Shown piece after piece: positions 18,477 to 26,356 of a stretch of DNA of 64,000 nt; the stretch's first letter is position 1, and each line of letters starts with the position of its first letter. A program made the position numbers and the translations under genes. This DNA is from Pseudomonas veronii (GTDB taxonomy: Bacteria > Pseudomonadota > Gammaproteobacteria > Pseudomonadales > Pseudomonadaceae): NCBI RefSeq assembly GCF_001439695.1, contig NZ_JYLL01000032.1:1-64000 (forward strand). Direction: 5' to 3'. Under the pieces are notes generated by a model. It ran no database searches and was not told where the DNA came from. It saw nothing but the letters and a program-made list of their open reading frames with translations.

Positions 18477-19907
18477 CTAGAATGCATCGGACGGTTGTGC
18501 CAAGGGGGCAAGCGACAAGCGTCGCTCGCGGCTCTTGCGGGTAATGTAATACACGAAGTAGCACCAGGCGATGAATGGCAAACCGAAGTACAGCGCCACC
18601 CGCTGCTCGGGGTCGAAAGCGATCCCGACGCAGGCCAGGCTGCAGCAGGCCAGCGCTCCCAGAGGTACCCACGGATAACCCCGGACGCGGAACTTGAGGT
18701 CGCGGACATCACCGCCATTGGCCACATAGTGACGGCGGAATGCGATCTGGCTCGCGGCGATGCTCATCCACACCACCACTACCGCCAGCCCGGAAATCGA
18801 CACCAGCGCCAGATAGACGGTGTCAGCGGCAAACACACTACTGAGCAACGAGGCACCGCCGCCGAACATGCTCAATACGATGGCATTCAACGGCGTCCCC
18901 GTGCGGGTCAGGTTAGAGAACTGCTTAGGCAGGTGTCCCTGATCGCTTAAGGTCCAGAGCATCCGCGAAGCGGCGTACAACCCGGAGTTGGCCGCAGACA
19001 ACAGCGCCGTGATGATCACGAAGTTCATGATGTCGGCGGAGTAAGGAATGCCGATGTAGGTAAATACAGTGACGAACGGACTCTCCACCAAACCGGCCTG
19101 CTCGCGGGGCAACAGCGTCGCCAGGACGAAAATGGTGCCGACGAAAAAGATCGCCAGACGCAACACGGTAGTGCGAATGGCCCGCGGCACATTGCGCTGA
19201 GGGTCCTTGGTTTCACCGGCAGCGATACCGATCAACTCCGTACCGGAGAAGGCGAAGGACACCGCCAACAGGGTCATGGCAATCGACATGAAACCGGTGG
19301 GGAACAAGCCCTCGCGGGTGAAGTTACCCAGGCCGGCACTGTGCGCCTGATCGATATGCAACAGGCCGAGAATCGCCCCGCCGCCGATTATCAGGAACAC
19401 CACCACCGTCACTACTTTGATCAAGGACAACCAGAACTCGGTCTCGGCAAACAAACGCACCGAGATCACGTTGGTCAGGAACACCACGCCAGCGAACAGC
19501 GCACTCCAGATCCACACCGGCGTGTCCGGGAACCAGCGCACCATAAGAATACCGGCGGCGGTGAATTCCGAGCCGATGGCCACGGTCCACGTCAGCCAAT
19601 ACAGCCAGGCCACGGTGTAGCCGGTACCTGGGCCAAGAAAGCGCGTGGCGTAGGTGCTGAAGGAGCCGGTTTCCGGCATCTGCACCGCCAACTCGCCCAG
19701 GCACATCATGACCATGTAGACCATGAGGGCGCCGATGATGTAAGCAATGACCGCACCTAACGGACCGGCCTGGTTAACGGTGTATCCGGACGTGAGAAAC
19801 AGCCCGGTACCAATCACGCCGCCCAATGCCAACATGACAATATGGCGCGTCTGCATTTCCTGTTTGAAACTGGCACGCGGGTTGATTTGCTGTTCTTGTA
19901 TGGACAT
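18477..19907 (-). CDS. Amino acid permease, APC superfamily (AAT/LysP-like)
   Basis: 476-aa inner-membrane proton-coupled importer with about 12 hydrophobic segments. The consensus MQTRHIVMLALGGVIGTGLFLTSG begins TM1, and GELAVQMPETGSFSTYATRFL and FSGTELIGIAAGETKDPQRNVPRAI are AAT-family signatures. ATG 19907 (SIQEQQINPR) is preferred over upstream in-frame starts because GAGAA precedes it. As first gene of the permease-LysR-threonine synthase-Lrp run it probably imports the substrate of the cluster. Specificity cannot be read from sequence. Confidence 0.88.
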   Translation of the reverse strand: MSIQEQQINPRASFKQEMQTRHIVMLALGGVIGTGLFLTSGYTVNQAGPLGAVIAYIIGALMVYMVMMCLGELAVQMPETGSFSTYATRFLGPGTGYTVAWLYWLTWTVAIGSEFTAAGILMVRWFPDTPVWIWSALFAGVVFLTNVISVRLFAETEFWLSLIKVVTVVVFLIIGGGAILGLLHIDQAHSAGLGNFTREGLFPTGFMSIAMTLLAVSFAFSGTELIGIAAGETKDPQRNVPRAIRTTVLRLAIFFVGTIFVLATLLPREQAGLVESPFVTVFTYIGIPYSADIMNFVIITALLSAANSGLYAASRMLWTLSDQGHLPKQFSNLTRTGTPLNAIVLSMFGGGASLLSSVFAADTVYLALVSISGLAVVVVWMSIAASQIAFRRHYVANGGDVRDLKFRVRGYPWVPLGALACCSLACVGIAFDPEQRVALYFGLPFIAWCYFVYYITRKSRERRLSLAPLAQPSDAF

Positions 19908-20058
19908 GGTTGTTCTCATGAAAGTTGGCGGGGCACGCATTAACGTCTGCGCTGAGTTACTGGGCAGAGTCAAAAAATGTCGCCACTGGGTTTTATTATT
20001 ATTCCGCTTCATGAACGCCTCACTAACGGCCCTGTCGTGAGGGAGTAACGTTAAAACT

Positions 20059-21336
20059 TCAACTGGCTACCTCAGTGCATGTTTCATTGATTGAGGGCTG
20101 TTTGCTTGCTGGTAGCTGTTCATCCCGTGAATGCCTGACAAAGGCAAACGCCTGCTGCAGATCGTCGAGCAAATCATCGGTGTCTTCGATGCCGACGGAG
20201 ACGCGTACCAGCCCTTCGGAGATACCCAGGGCCAGACGCTCCTCCAGCGTGTTCTCCACATGGCTGGTGGTCCGCGCCGGACCGTAAATGGTTTCCACCG
20301 CGCCCAGATTGCCCGCGCAGTGAGCAAAGCGCAGGCGCGGCAACAGCACCTTGACCGTGTCCATGCCACCGACCAGGACAAAACTGACGATGGCACCGAA
20401 ACCGGACATTTGCGCACACGCCACAGCGTGGTTCGGGTGGCTGGTCAAGCCGGGATAATTCACCGACGCCACCAACGGTTCGGTGCAGAGGAACTCTGCC
20501 AGGGCACGGGCACTGTGTTGCTGCTGACGCAGGCGCAGCACCAGCGTTTTCATGCCGCGGATGATCATGTAGGCCGAGAAGGGATCGAGCGTCGCACCGT
20601 TGATTTCCCGGTAATGACGAACCTTGGCCATCAACGATTCGCTGCCGCATACCAGGCCGCCGAGCACATCGCCATGACCGCTGAGGAACTTGGTCGCGCT
20701 GTGGATGACCACGTCCACGCCCAGCGCCAGTGGGTTTTGATTCAGCGGCGTGGCAAAGGTGTTGTCCGCCACCACCACGGCACCGACGCGCTTGGCCGCA
20801 GCCACCAGACGCTGGATATCGAGGATTTTCAGGGTCGGGTTGGTCGGTGTTTCCAGGTACACCAACTGGCAGCCTTTGGCGATTTCACGCTCGATCTCCT
20901 CGTGATCGAACGTCTCGCACAAGGTCACCTCGACGCCCATGCGCGGCAGGAACTCTTCGAAAATCTTGTTGGTTCCGCCATAGCTGTCCTTAGTGGACAC
21001 CACACGATTGCCGTGGGCCAGGAAGGTGTAAAGCACACTGCTGATCGCCGCCATGCCACTGCTGAAGGCCACGGCGGACTCAGCATGTTCCAACTCGCGG
21101 ATTTTGGCTTCGAGGGTCTCGACCGTCGGGTTGCTCATGCGGCTGTAGATAAAGCCCGGAGCATTGCCCAGAGCAACGTCGTACCAGACGTCGATGTCGT
21201 CGTAACCGTAAGCGGCACTGACCACGATAGGTGTTTGAGTGGCATTGTAGGGGTGCCTGACTTGCTCCCCACCCCAGACCGCCCGGGTCCCCGCTCCGGC
21301 ATTTTCAAGCCTTGTGCTGTCAGGTTTATTGTTCAT
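20059..21336 (-). CDS. Cystathionine gamma-synthase family PLP enzyme
   Basis: 425-aa Cys/Met-metabolism PLP enzyme. PLP lysine K216 lies in HSATKFLSGHGDVLGG, with the substrate-phosphate region YSRMSNPTVETLE and the LVYLETPTNPT motif. Members perform gamma-replacement (MetB, MetZ) or elimination (methionine gamma-lyase, cystathionine lyase), and the reaction cannot be assigned here. The start at 21336 is chosen. A second ATG at 21375 is possible. It lies 151 bp upstream of the permease gene on the same strand. Confidence 0.85.
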   Translation of the reverse strand: MNNKPDSTRLENAGAGTRAVWGGEQVRHPYNATQTPIVVSAAYGYDDIDVWYDVALGNAPGFIYSRMSNPTVETLEAKIRELEHAESAVAFSSGMAAISSVLYTFLAHGNRVVSTKDSYGGTNKIFEEFLPRMGVEVTLCETFDHEEIEREIAKGCQLVYLETPTNPTLKILDIQRLVAAAKRVGAVVVADNTFATPLNQNPLALGVDVVIHSATKFLSGHGDVLGGLVCGSESLMAKVRHYREINGATLDPFSAYMIIRGMKTLVLRLRQQQHSARALAEFLCTEPLVASVNYPGLTSHPNHAVACAQMSGFGAIVSFVLVGGMDTVKVLLPRLRFAHCAGNLGAVETIYGPARTTSHVENTLEERLALGISEGLVRVSVGIEDTDDLLDDLQQAFAFVRHSRDEQLPASKQPSINETCTEVAS

Positions 21337-21896
21337 TAAGACTACTCGCACTGAGAGTGGTGAATGTTGAATCATTAATCGGATCTGGCGGCCAATATAT
21401 TGAAAACCCGTGCGCCCGAGAAACGATGTTATCGGTGCCAAAGGGCTGTTTTTTTTAATGGCTATCCATGTGCGGGGTGAGGGGGTCCAGCCCTGGTGGG
21501 TTTTTGTGCGGGCAGTGGGCTGTCTAGCTGGCTGATTTAACGTGCAAACGTTGATTGCGGTAGAAGCCGAACTATAAAGGGCGATGCATCAAGATAGTGA
21601 AACATCGCCACACATTATAAAATAACGAGAATTCTAGAACACACACCGCAACATAACTGCACCCTCATCAAACATCCCAACTATTCCTCATCACTCTAAG
21701 ATTTATCTTACACCAACCACGGGCAACTACCCCGAGCAGCGCTTGCAACTTTATAGTTCTTGCGATTCAAATACCCGAGCGACTCTACAGCTCAAGCAGC
21801 GCATCATGACAACACTAAGCTTTCCTGTTTAACTGCGTGCCGGCCCATAGGTTAATTGCCCTCCCTGACGTGGCAACAGTATCGGAGCACAACACG
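21337..21896. other. 560-bp intergenic region between two divergent clusters
   Basis: A+T-rich spacer between the cystathionine-synthase-family gene (minus) and the sigma-54 activator gene (plus). It must hold both promoters, but I see no hrp box, no clear -24/-12 element and no strong terminator. No convincing coding frame is present. Confidence 0.6.
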
Positions 21897-22823
21897 ATGT
21901 CGACGCTCTGCGAAAACGTTCTTATAACGGACATGACCTTTAGCGATTGCCCGGCCATCGAAACGACCGTGAACAATACGGCCGTTCTCGATATCGATAT
22001 TCTCCTCTTGGGAGAAACCGGCACAGGTAAAGATACGTTGGCGCAACGCATCCATCAGCTGTCTCGTCGCAAAGGAAACTTCGTTGCAGTTAACTGTGCC
22101 GCCATCCCGGAAACCCTGGCCGAAAGCCAACTGTTCGGCGTCAACAGCGGCGCCTACACGGGCGCCATGCAATCTCGCGCGGGGTTTGTCGAAGCCGCTC
22201 ATCTGGGCACCCTATACCTCGACGAAATCGACAGCATGCCGCTGTCGCTGCAAGCCAAGCTGTTACGTGTACTGGAATCACGCGGGGTCGAACGCCTGGG
22301 GTCTACACGATTTATCCCGGTAGACATGCGTGTGATCGCCTCGGCCCAGCACGCCTTGCACGAAATGGTCGAGCAAGGCACTTTCCGACGCGACCTCTAC
22401 TTCCGTCTGAATGTGGTCAATATCCACCTACCAGCCTTACGGGATCGGCGAGAGCGGATCATTCCCTTGTTCCTGGACATGATTGAGCAAGAGGCCGATC
22501 ACTTCCGGCTCGCCGCGCCGTCGCCCCCTAGCAAGCAGTTATTGCAACAACTGCTGTGCCACCCGTGGAAGGGCAACGTGCGCGAACTGCGCTCGACGGC
22601 CAAGCGCTTCGTGTTGGGCCTGCCGCCGTTATCCACCGCGGTGATCAACCGACATGAACTTGAATTGAACCTGAAGACACGATTGCAACAGATGGAGAAA
22701 TCGTTGATTGAAGAATCGCTTCGTCAACACGACCACTGTGTGGACAGTGTGGCAATCGCTTTAGGCGTCGCCAAGCGAACGCTGTACCACCGAATAAAGC
22801 ATTTGGGAATATCACTCAACTGA
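21897..22823 (+). CDS. rspR: Sigma-54 enhancer-binding activator of T3SS (HrpR/HrpS/RspR-like)
   Basis: 308-aa AAA+ activator with no receiver domain. Walker A GETGTGKD (39-46), the sigma-54 contact loop as GAYTGA (85-90, usually GAFTGA), Walker B LYLDE (107-111), arginine-finger region FRRDLYFRLNV and a Fis-type helix-turn-helix at the C terminus. ATG 21897 has GGAG 9 nt upstream. P. syringae uses a HrpR-HrpS pair and P. fluorescens SBW25 a single RspR. Only one such gene is present here. The expected target is the hrpL promoter at 39395. Confidence 0.9.
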   Translation: MSTLCENVLITDMTFSDCPAIETTVNNTAVLDIDILLLGETGTGKDTLAQRIHQLSRRKGNFVAVNCAAIPETLAESQLFGVNSGAYTGAMQSRAGFVEAAHLGTLYLDEIDSMPLSLQAKLLRVLESRGVERLGSTRFIPVDMRVIASAQHALHEMVEQGTFRRDLYFRLNVVNIHLPALRDRRERIIPLFLDMIEQEADHFRLAAPSPPSKQLLQQLLCHPWKGNVRELRSTAKRFVLGLPPLSTAVINRHELELNLKTRLQQMEKSLIEESLRQHDHCVDSVAIALGVAKRTLYHRIKHLGISLN

Positions 22824-22885
22824 AACAGGGTGCCGCCCCTGTTAACGCAATAACATCTTTTGAAACATACCTTCCCGCAACATAT

Positions 22886-22913
22886 GGAACGCATGAATCC
22901 GTTTAGCCACATA
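22886..22913 (+). promoter_or_regulatory. hrp box (HrpL promoter) for the hrpA operon
   Basis: GGAACG (22886-22891), 15-nt spacer, CCACATA (22907-22913). Consensus is GGAACC-N15/16-CCACNNA, so only one position differs. It lies 90 bp upstream of the pilin gene. Confidence 0.9.
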
Positions 22914-23003
22914 AGTCATGGAACAGCGATACAGGTGTGCAACAGCGTCTTTTGATGTATCGCTGACTCCAGTGAAACTAACGTCAAGCACGGAGAAAAC
23001 AAC

Positions 23004-23207
23004 ATGACTATCGGTTCGATTGGCTCGTATTCTGGCGCCTCCTATGGTGGCGGTGACGCCAACAATATGTCTGCTGATGAGGCAGATGCTGGTATGGAGG
23101 CTGTAGAATCAAAGAAGCGCAAAGATGGCGTAAAAAACGCATATAAAGCAGCAGAGAACGCTAATACCAACGGTATTAAAGCAGCCGCTGACATGCTCCG
23201 CCTGTAA
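23004..23207 (+). CDS. hrpA: Hrp-pilus subunit candidate (HrpA/RspA-like)
   Basis: 67-aa small Gly/Ala/Lys-rich protein with a flexible N terminus and a predicted helical C-terminal half ending KAAADMLRL. It is the first gene behind a strong hrp box and carries GGAG 9 nt before the ATG. Pilin sequences diverge quickly, so the call rests on size, helical character and position before hrpB-hrcJ. The first residues M-x-IGSI match the HrpB-like protein two positions on. Confidence 0.72.
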   Translation: MTIGSIGSYSGASYGGGDANNMSADEADAGMEAVESKKRKDGVKNAYKAAENANTNGIKAAADMLRL

Positions 23208-23222
23208 TAGCTGAACGCTTGC

Positions 23223-23255
23223 TGGCCTTCTCGACAGTCGATGCCGGGAAGGCCA
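23223..23255 (+). promoter_or_regulatory. Hairpin between hrpA and hrpB
   Basis: TGGCCTTC (23223-23230) pairs with GAAGGCCA (23248-23255) around a 17-nt loop. No T-run follows, so it is more likely a processing or stabilising element giving excess pilin mRNA than a full terminator. Confidence 0.45.
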
Positions 23256-23315
23256 TACCGCCACGAGCGTTGTCATATACACGCTCATCTTCTAACCCTT
23301 ATCTGACAGGGCAAC

Positions 23316-23681
23316 ATGATGATAGGCAGCATCCGCACGACTGAAATCAATCAACTCCCTGGCACCTCGGGCATACAGGAGGCCTCCCACTCGGCCACCG
23401 ATGTCAGCTTTTTCAACTCAACGCTCATGCCTTCCCCAGTTGCGAATACCGCGGTCGATCATGCGCTGCCACCGAATGTGCTTTCCGAAGCCGCAGGCAA
23501 GCTCAATTCCATGACTGAGCGTATGACCAAAAGCCTGCGGGCATTAAGCAGCAAGAACAAACTGGAAGAGGCGCGAAAATATCCGGGGCAACTTTCCGAC
23601 GCACTCCTGCTGACGCACATGTTGTCGAAGAGCGTCGGTAAAACCGCGCAGTGCATCGATAAAATCAGCAACCTCCAGTAG
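23316..23681 (+). CDS. hrpB: T3SS inner-rod protein, HrpB/SctI-like
   Basis: 121-aa protein with a polar N-terminal half and a helical C-terminal half (LSDALLLTHMLSKSVGKTAQCIDKISNLQ) typical of SctI rods. Encoded immediately upstream of hrcJ, where hrpB lies in P. syringae. In P. syringae hrpZ lies between hrpA and hrpB. Here only 108 bp separate them and no harpin gene is present. Confidence 0.78.
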   Translation: MMIGSIRTTEINQLPGTSGIQEASHSATDVSFFNSTLMPSPVANTAVDHALPPNVLSEAAGKLNSMTERMTKSLRALSSKNKLEEARKYPGQLSDALLLTHMLSKSVGKTAQCIDKISNLQ

Positions 23682-23687
23682 GCCAAC

Positions 23688-24494
23688 ATGACTCGCCCGT
23701 GGCTTATCCTAGTAATCCTGTCGCTCTCATTCTTGCTCAATGCCTGCAGTGACCGTGTCGAACTTCATCGTCAGTTAACCGAACAAGAGGCCAATGAGGT
23801 CGTTGCGGAACTGGCGGACAAACATATCCGCGCCACCAAGGTTCCCGCGAAAGATGGCGTTGTGGTGGTGGTCAACTCAACCGATATCGGCCGCGCTGTG
23901 CGAACGCTGGAGGCCGCCGGCCTCCCGCGGGTCGCGCGCGCGACGCTGGGCGACACCTTTCGCAAAGAGGGGGTTATTTCCACGCCGCTTGAAGAACGAG
24001 CACGCTACATCTATGCCCTGTCCCAGGAGCTGGAGACCACGCTGTCGAACATCGATGGCGTCATCGTGGCTCGCGTACACGTGGTGCTGCCCGAGCGCGT
24101 CGCTCCGGGGGAACCGGTACAACCCGCCTCCGCCTCGGTGTTCATCAAGCATGACCCGCGACTCGACCCCGACAATATCAGGGCCCGGGTGCGCAGGATG
24201 GTTGCAAGCAGTATTCCGGGGATGACCGCCGCGGTGGAAAACCCGCAAAAACTGACGGTCGTCTTCGTGCCGGCAACCGCTTACTTAGAGCAGCAACGGT
24301 TGGCTTACTTCGGGCCGTTCCTGGTTCCGGGAGATGACATCGGTTTTTGGCGGGCCAGTGTGACATTCGGGCTGATCGCCCTGGCGCTGATGATCGCGGC
24401 GGGCATGTTCTGGCATAAACGCACACAAAGAGCCGCAGACGCGCTGTCAGACGGCCCATCCCCGGATGCGCCTGTCCAGGCCCGCAATGAGTAA
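23688..24494 (+). CDS. hrcJ: T3SS inner-membrane ring lipoprotein HrcJ (SctJ)
   Basis: 268-aa YscJ/PrgK-family lipoprotein. Lipobox LNAC (Cys20), two periplasmic ring-building domains (EANEVVAELADKHIRATKV and LEERARYIYALSQELETTLSNIDGV), then a C-terminal membrane helix (ASVTFGLIALALMIAAGMF) and basic tail. Forms the inner ring of the basal body with HrpQ (SctD). Its stop overlaps hrpD by 8 bp. Confidence 0.95.
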   Translation: MTRPWLILVILSLSFLLNACSDRVELHRQLTEQEANEVVAELADKHIRATKVPAKDGVVVVVNSTDIGRAVRTLEAAGLPRVARATLGDTFRKEGVISTPLEERARYIYALSQELETTLSNIDGVIVARVHVVLPERVAPGEPVQPASASVFIKHDPRLDPDNIRARVRRMVASSIPGMTAAVENPQKLTVVFVPATAYLEQQRLAYFGPFLVPGDDIGFWRASVTFGLIALALMIAAGMFWHKRTQRAADALSDGPSPDAPVQARNE

Positions 24495-25044
24495 TCTCTC
24501 ATGGGCCCAATGGTGGTCCGCGCCCTGGTTGTGTGCCCACGAAGACTGGAAAGCCCCCGTTCAACACGCCGCGCTGAATGAGCTGCACCGCAGCCGGCAG
24601 GTCGTCACGGGCACGCCTTATGGCGTTGCCCCTTGCCTGCCGCCAATGCCCGACCCCGCACTTCTGCAACTGGCACTCGCCCCCACGGATCAACTCGACC
24701 TGGGGCTCGCCCTGATTGACGGCATCTGCCGTCCCGCCTATGCCACCGCACTCGATGACAACCATCGACAGTGGTGCAACAGGCTGGCCAAGGCCCTGCC
24801 CCTGGATATGGTGCAACCCGATAATGACCCGCTGCAATTGCTCCGCGCCTGGGTCACGCCGGCCACCTGGCAGCGCATCCGGTTGCGCTTTGCGCGCCGG
24901 CGCATTTTGGATCTGGACGAAAAAGCCCTGTCGCTCGGCGACTCCCATAGCCGCCTCGATACCCTTTGGCATGCGGTGGCGTGGCGCATTGGCGCGATGA
25001 ACAGGAACAGTAGCGCTGCCGCCTCAGAGGGGCACGGAGATTAA
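24487..25044 (+). CDS. hrpD: T3SS sorting-platform protein HrpD (SctK)
   Basis: 185-aa cytoplasmic protein of the HrpD/SctK type, with a tryptophan-rich N terminus (MSNLSWAQWWSAPW) and helical remainder. SctK links the SctQ pods to the membrane rings. ATG 24487 overlaps the hrcJ stop. Sequence conservation in this family is low, so the call relies mainly on its position between hrcJ and hrpE. Confidence 0.8.
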   Translation: MSNLSWAQWWSAPWLCAHEDWKAPVQHAALNELHRSRQVVTGTPYGVAPCLPPMPDPALLQLALAPTDQLDLGLALIDGICRPAYATALDDNHRQWCNRLAKALPLDMVQPDNDPLQLLRAWVTPATWQRIRLRFARRRILDLDEKALSLGDSHSRLDTLWHAVAWRIGAMNRNSSAAASEGHGD

Positions 25045-25046
25045 CG

Positions 25047-25643
25047 ATGTTATGCCGATATAAAATCAGCTCGCCCGGGGGCGCGCCGCCCTTGCCGGGG
25101 AGCCTGATCTCTTGCGAAACACTGGCGAGCTATACCCAGGCCAGCAATGTGGTGGACCAGGCAAAAGCCGAGGCCAGGCAGTTGCTGAAGACGGCACACG
25201 CCCAACGTGAAGCGCTGCTGGAAAAAGTCAGCGTTGAAGTATGGCAACGTGCCAATGCACAACTCAAACGCTGGGAAATCGAGCGTCAGGCCCTGTGCGA
25301 CAGCCTTGAACAATACGCCACCTCGATCGCCAACCAGGCGATTCACCTGCTGCTTGAAGACACCCCCGCGCCCCAACGCATGGCCGCCCTGATCAAGCAA
25401 TTACTGGCGAGCCATGTGCCAGCGGTGAAGGCAACATTGGTTTGCCACCCGCTCGAATTGGAGGCGGTGCGGGCATGCCTGACCAACCGCGGCAGCACGC
25501 ACTGGACACTGCGCGCCGACGATACGATCAAACTGCAATCGCTCATATTGACCACCGAAGAAGGGGACTTCCGGATTGACTGGACGTCCTTGATCAATAT
25601 TTTCATGAAGCCCGATGACAGCCCTTCAGACAACGGGTTTTAA
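25047..25643 (+). CDS. hrpE: T3SS ATPase stator HrpE (SctL)
   Basis: 198-aa member of the FliH/YscL/HrpE family that holds the SctN ATPase to the sorting platform. The long helical middle (VVDQAKAEARQLLKTAHAQREALLEKVSVEVWQ) is typical, as is a C-terminal domain ending IDWTSLINIF. It begins 2 bp after hrpD behind GGAGATTAACG. Last gene of the hrpA operon. Confidence 0.9.
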   Translation: MLCRYKISSPGGAPPLPGSLISCETLASYTQASNVVDQAKAEARQLLKTAHAQREALLEKVSVEVWQRANAQLKRWEIERQALCDSLEQYATSIANQAIHLLLEDTPAPQRMAALIKQLLASHVPAVKATLVCHPLELEAVRACLTNRGSTHWTLRADDTIKLQSLILTTEEGDFRIDWTSLINIFMKPDDSPSDNGF

Positions 25644-25675
25644 ACACACTTCATGAAATAAAAATTGCCGCACAT

Positions 25676-25703
25676 GGAACCAATTCGAAATACAAACCAA
25701 AAA
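25676..25703 (+). promoter_or_regulatory. Probable hrp box for the hrpF-hrcC operon
   Basis: Perfect GGAACC (25676-25681), 15-nt spacer, then CCAAAAA (25697-25703) where CCACNNA is expected. The -10-like half deviates at one conserved base, so this may be a weaker HrpL promoter. It lies 26 bp before hrpF, implying a very short leader. Confidence 0.65.
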
Positions 25704-25729
25704 GGAGAACATCCCAACGGAGTGAATCC

Positions 25730-25948
25730 ATGAACTATTACGACGGTTACAGCAATCGGCTTTTAAACGACGCAAGGGAGGTTAAACGTGACCTCAACCT
25801 CGCCGCAGAAACCAATTCCGGGTCTGAAGAAGACCTTGCCTTTTTTTTCGATCTTGTCGCCAAGCATCGAACTTCCGAATACGTCTTCAATGAGCATGCC
25901 CGCGTCAAACATATGCTCCTGAAGTCAGGCCTGGACAGCGGTCAGTAA
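25730..25948 (+). CDS. hrpF: HrpF-like T3SS co-chaperone
   Basis: 72-aa acidic helical protein (MNYYDGYSNRLLNDAREV) of the size and position of P. syringae HrpF, first in the hrpF-hrpG-hrcC-hrpT-hrpV operon. In enteric and syringae systems such YscE/EscE-like proteins stabilise the pilin or needle subunit before export. Function here is by analogy. Confidence 0.72.
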   Translation: MNYYDGYSNRLLNDAREVKRDLNLAAETNSGSEEDLAFFFDLVAKHRTSEYVFNEHARVKHMLLKSGLDSGQ

Positions 25949-25949
25949 C

Positions 25950-26342
25950 TTGAACGCGCTGCTGGCCGAGTGTTTGAAACGCGGCTCCGGAGAATTGAGG
26001 TTATTCGAAAACAATGACGAAATTATCCTGCGTCATTGTTCGAACAGCCTGTTGCTCAGTGTCCAGTTGACGCCACTTCGCCCGGACAAATCATTGCTGC
26101 TGAGCTGGCTGCGACTGGGCGAGGTCAGCCTGGAACACTTTCCAGGCGCTCTCGCCCAGGCGCCGGCCAGTGGCGCGCTCTGGCTGATGCATTGCCTGCA
26201 TGACAAGCACGACGAACAGCAGCTGCAGCTCTGCCTCGAGTCCCTGCTCAACCAACGCGATACCTGGCGCGCCACCGTCGCGCGCCTCCACAGACCGGCG
26301 CCTCGACGCAACCCCACCTCCCTACGTTCGTTGCTGTACTAA
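25950..26342 (+). CDS. hrpG: HrpG-like T3SS chaperone/regulator
   Basis: 130-aa protein resembling HrpG of P. syringae by position, size and Leu/Arg-rich composition. HrpG there binds HrpV and relieves its inhibition of HrpS, and resembles needle chaperones (SctG). The only start in frame is TTG 25950, one base after the hrpF stop, so translation probably depends on coupling. Confidence 0.72.
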   Translation: MNALLAECLKRGSGELRLFENNDEIILRHCSNSLLLSVQLTPLRPDKSLLLSWLRLGEVSLEHFPGALAQAPASGALWLMHCLHDKHDEQQLQLCLESLLNQRDTWRATVARLHRPAPRRNPTSLRSLLY

Positions 26343-26356
26343 TCAGAGAAGCTTCT

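Noticed and set aside
21421..21470. TGGCAC on the minus strand as a sigma-54 promoter for the cystathionine-synthase-family gene
   Set aside because: The -12 GC at the required 10-bp spacing is absent.
23208..23315. Search for a harpin gene hrpZ between hrpA and hrpB
   Set aside because: Only 108 bp with a hairpin and no open frame of suitable length.
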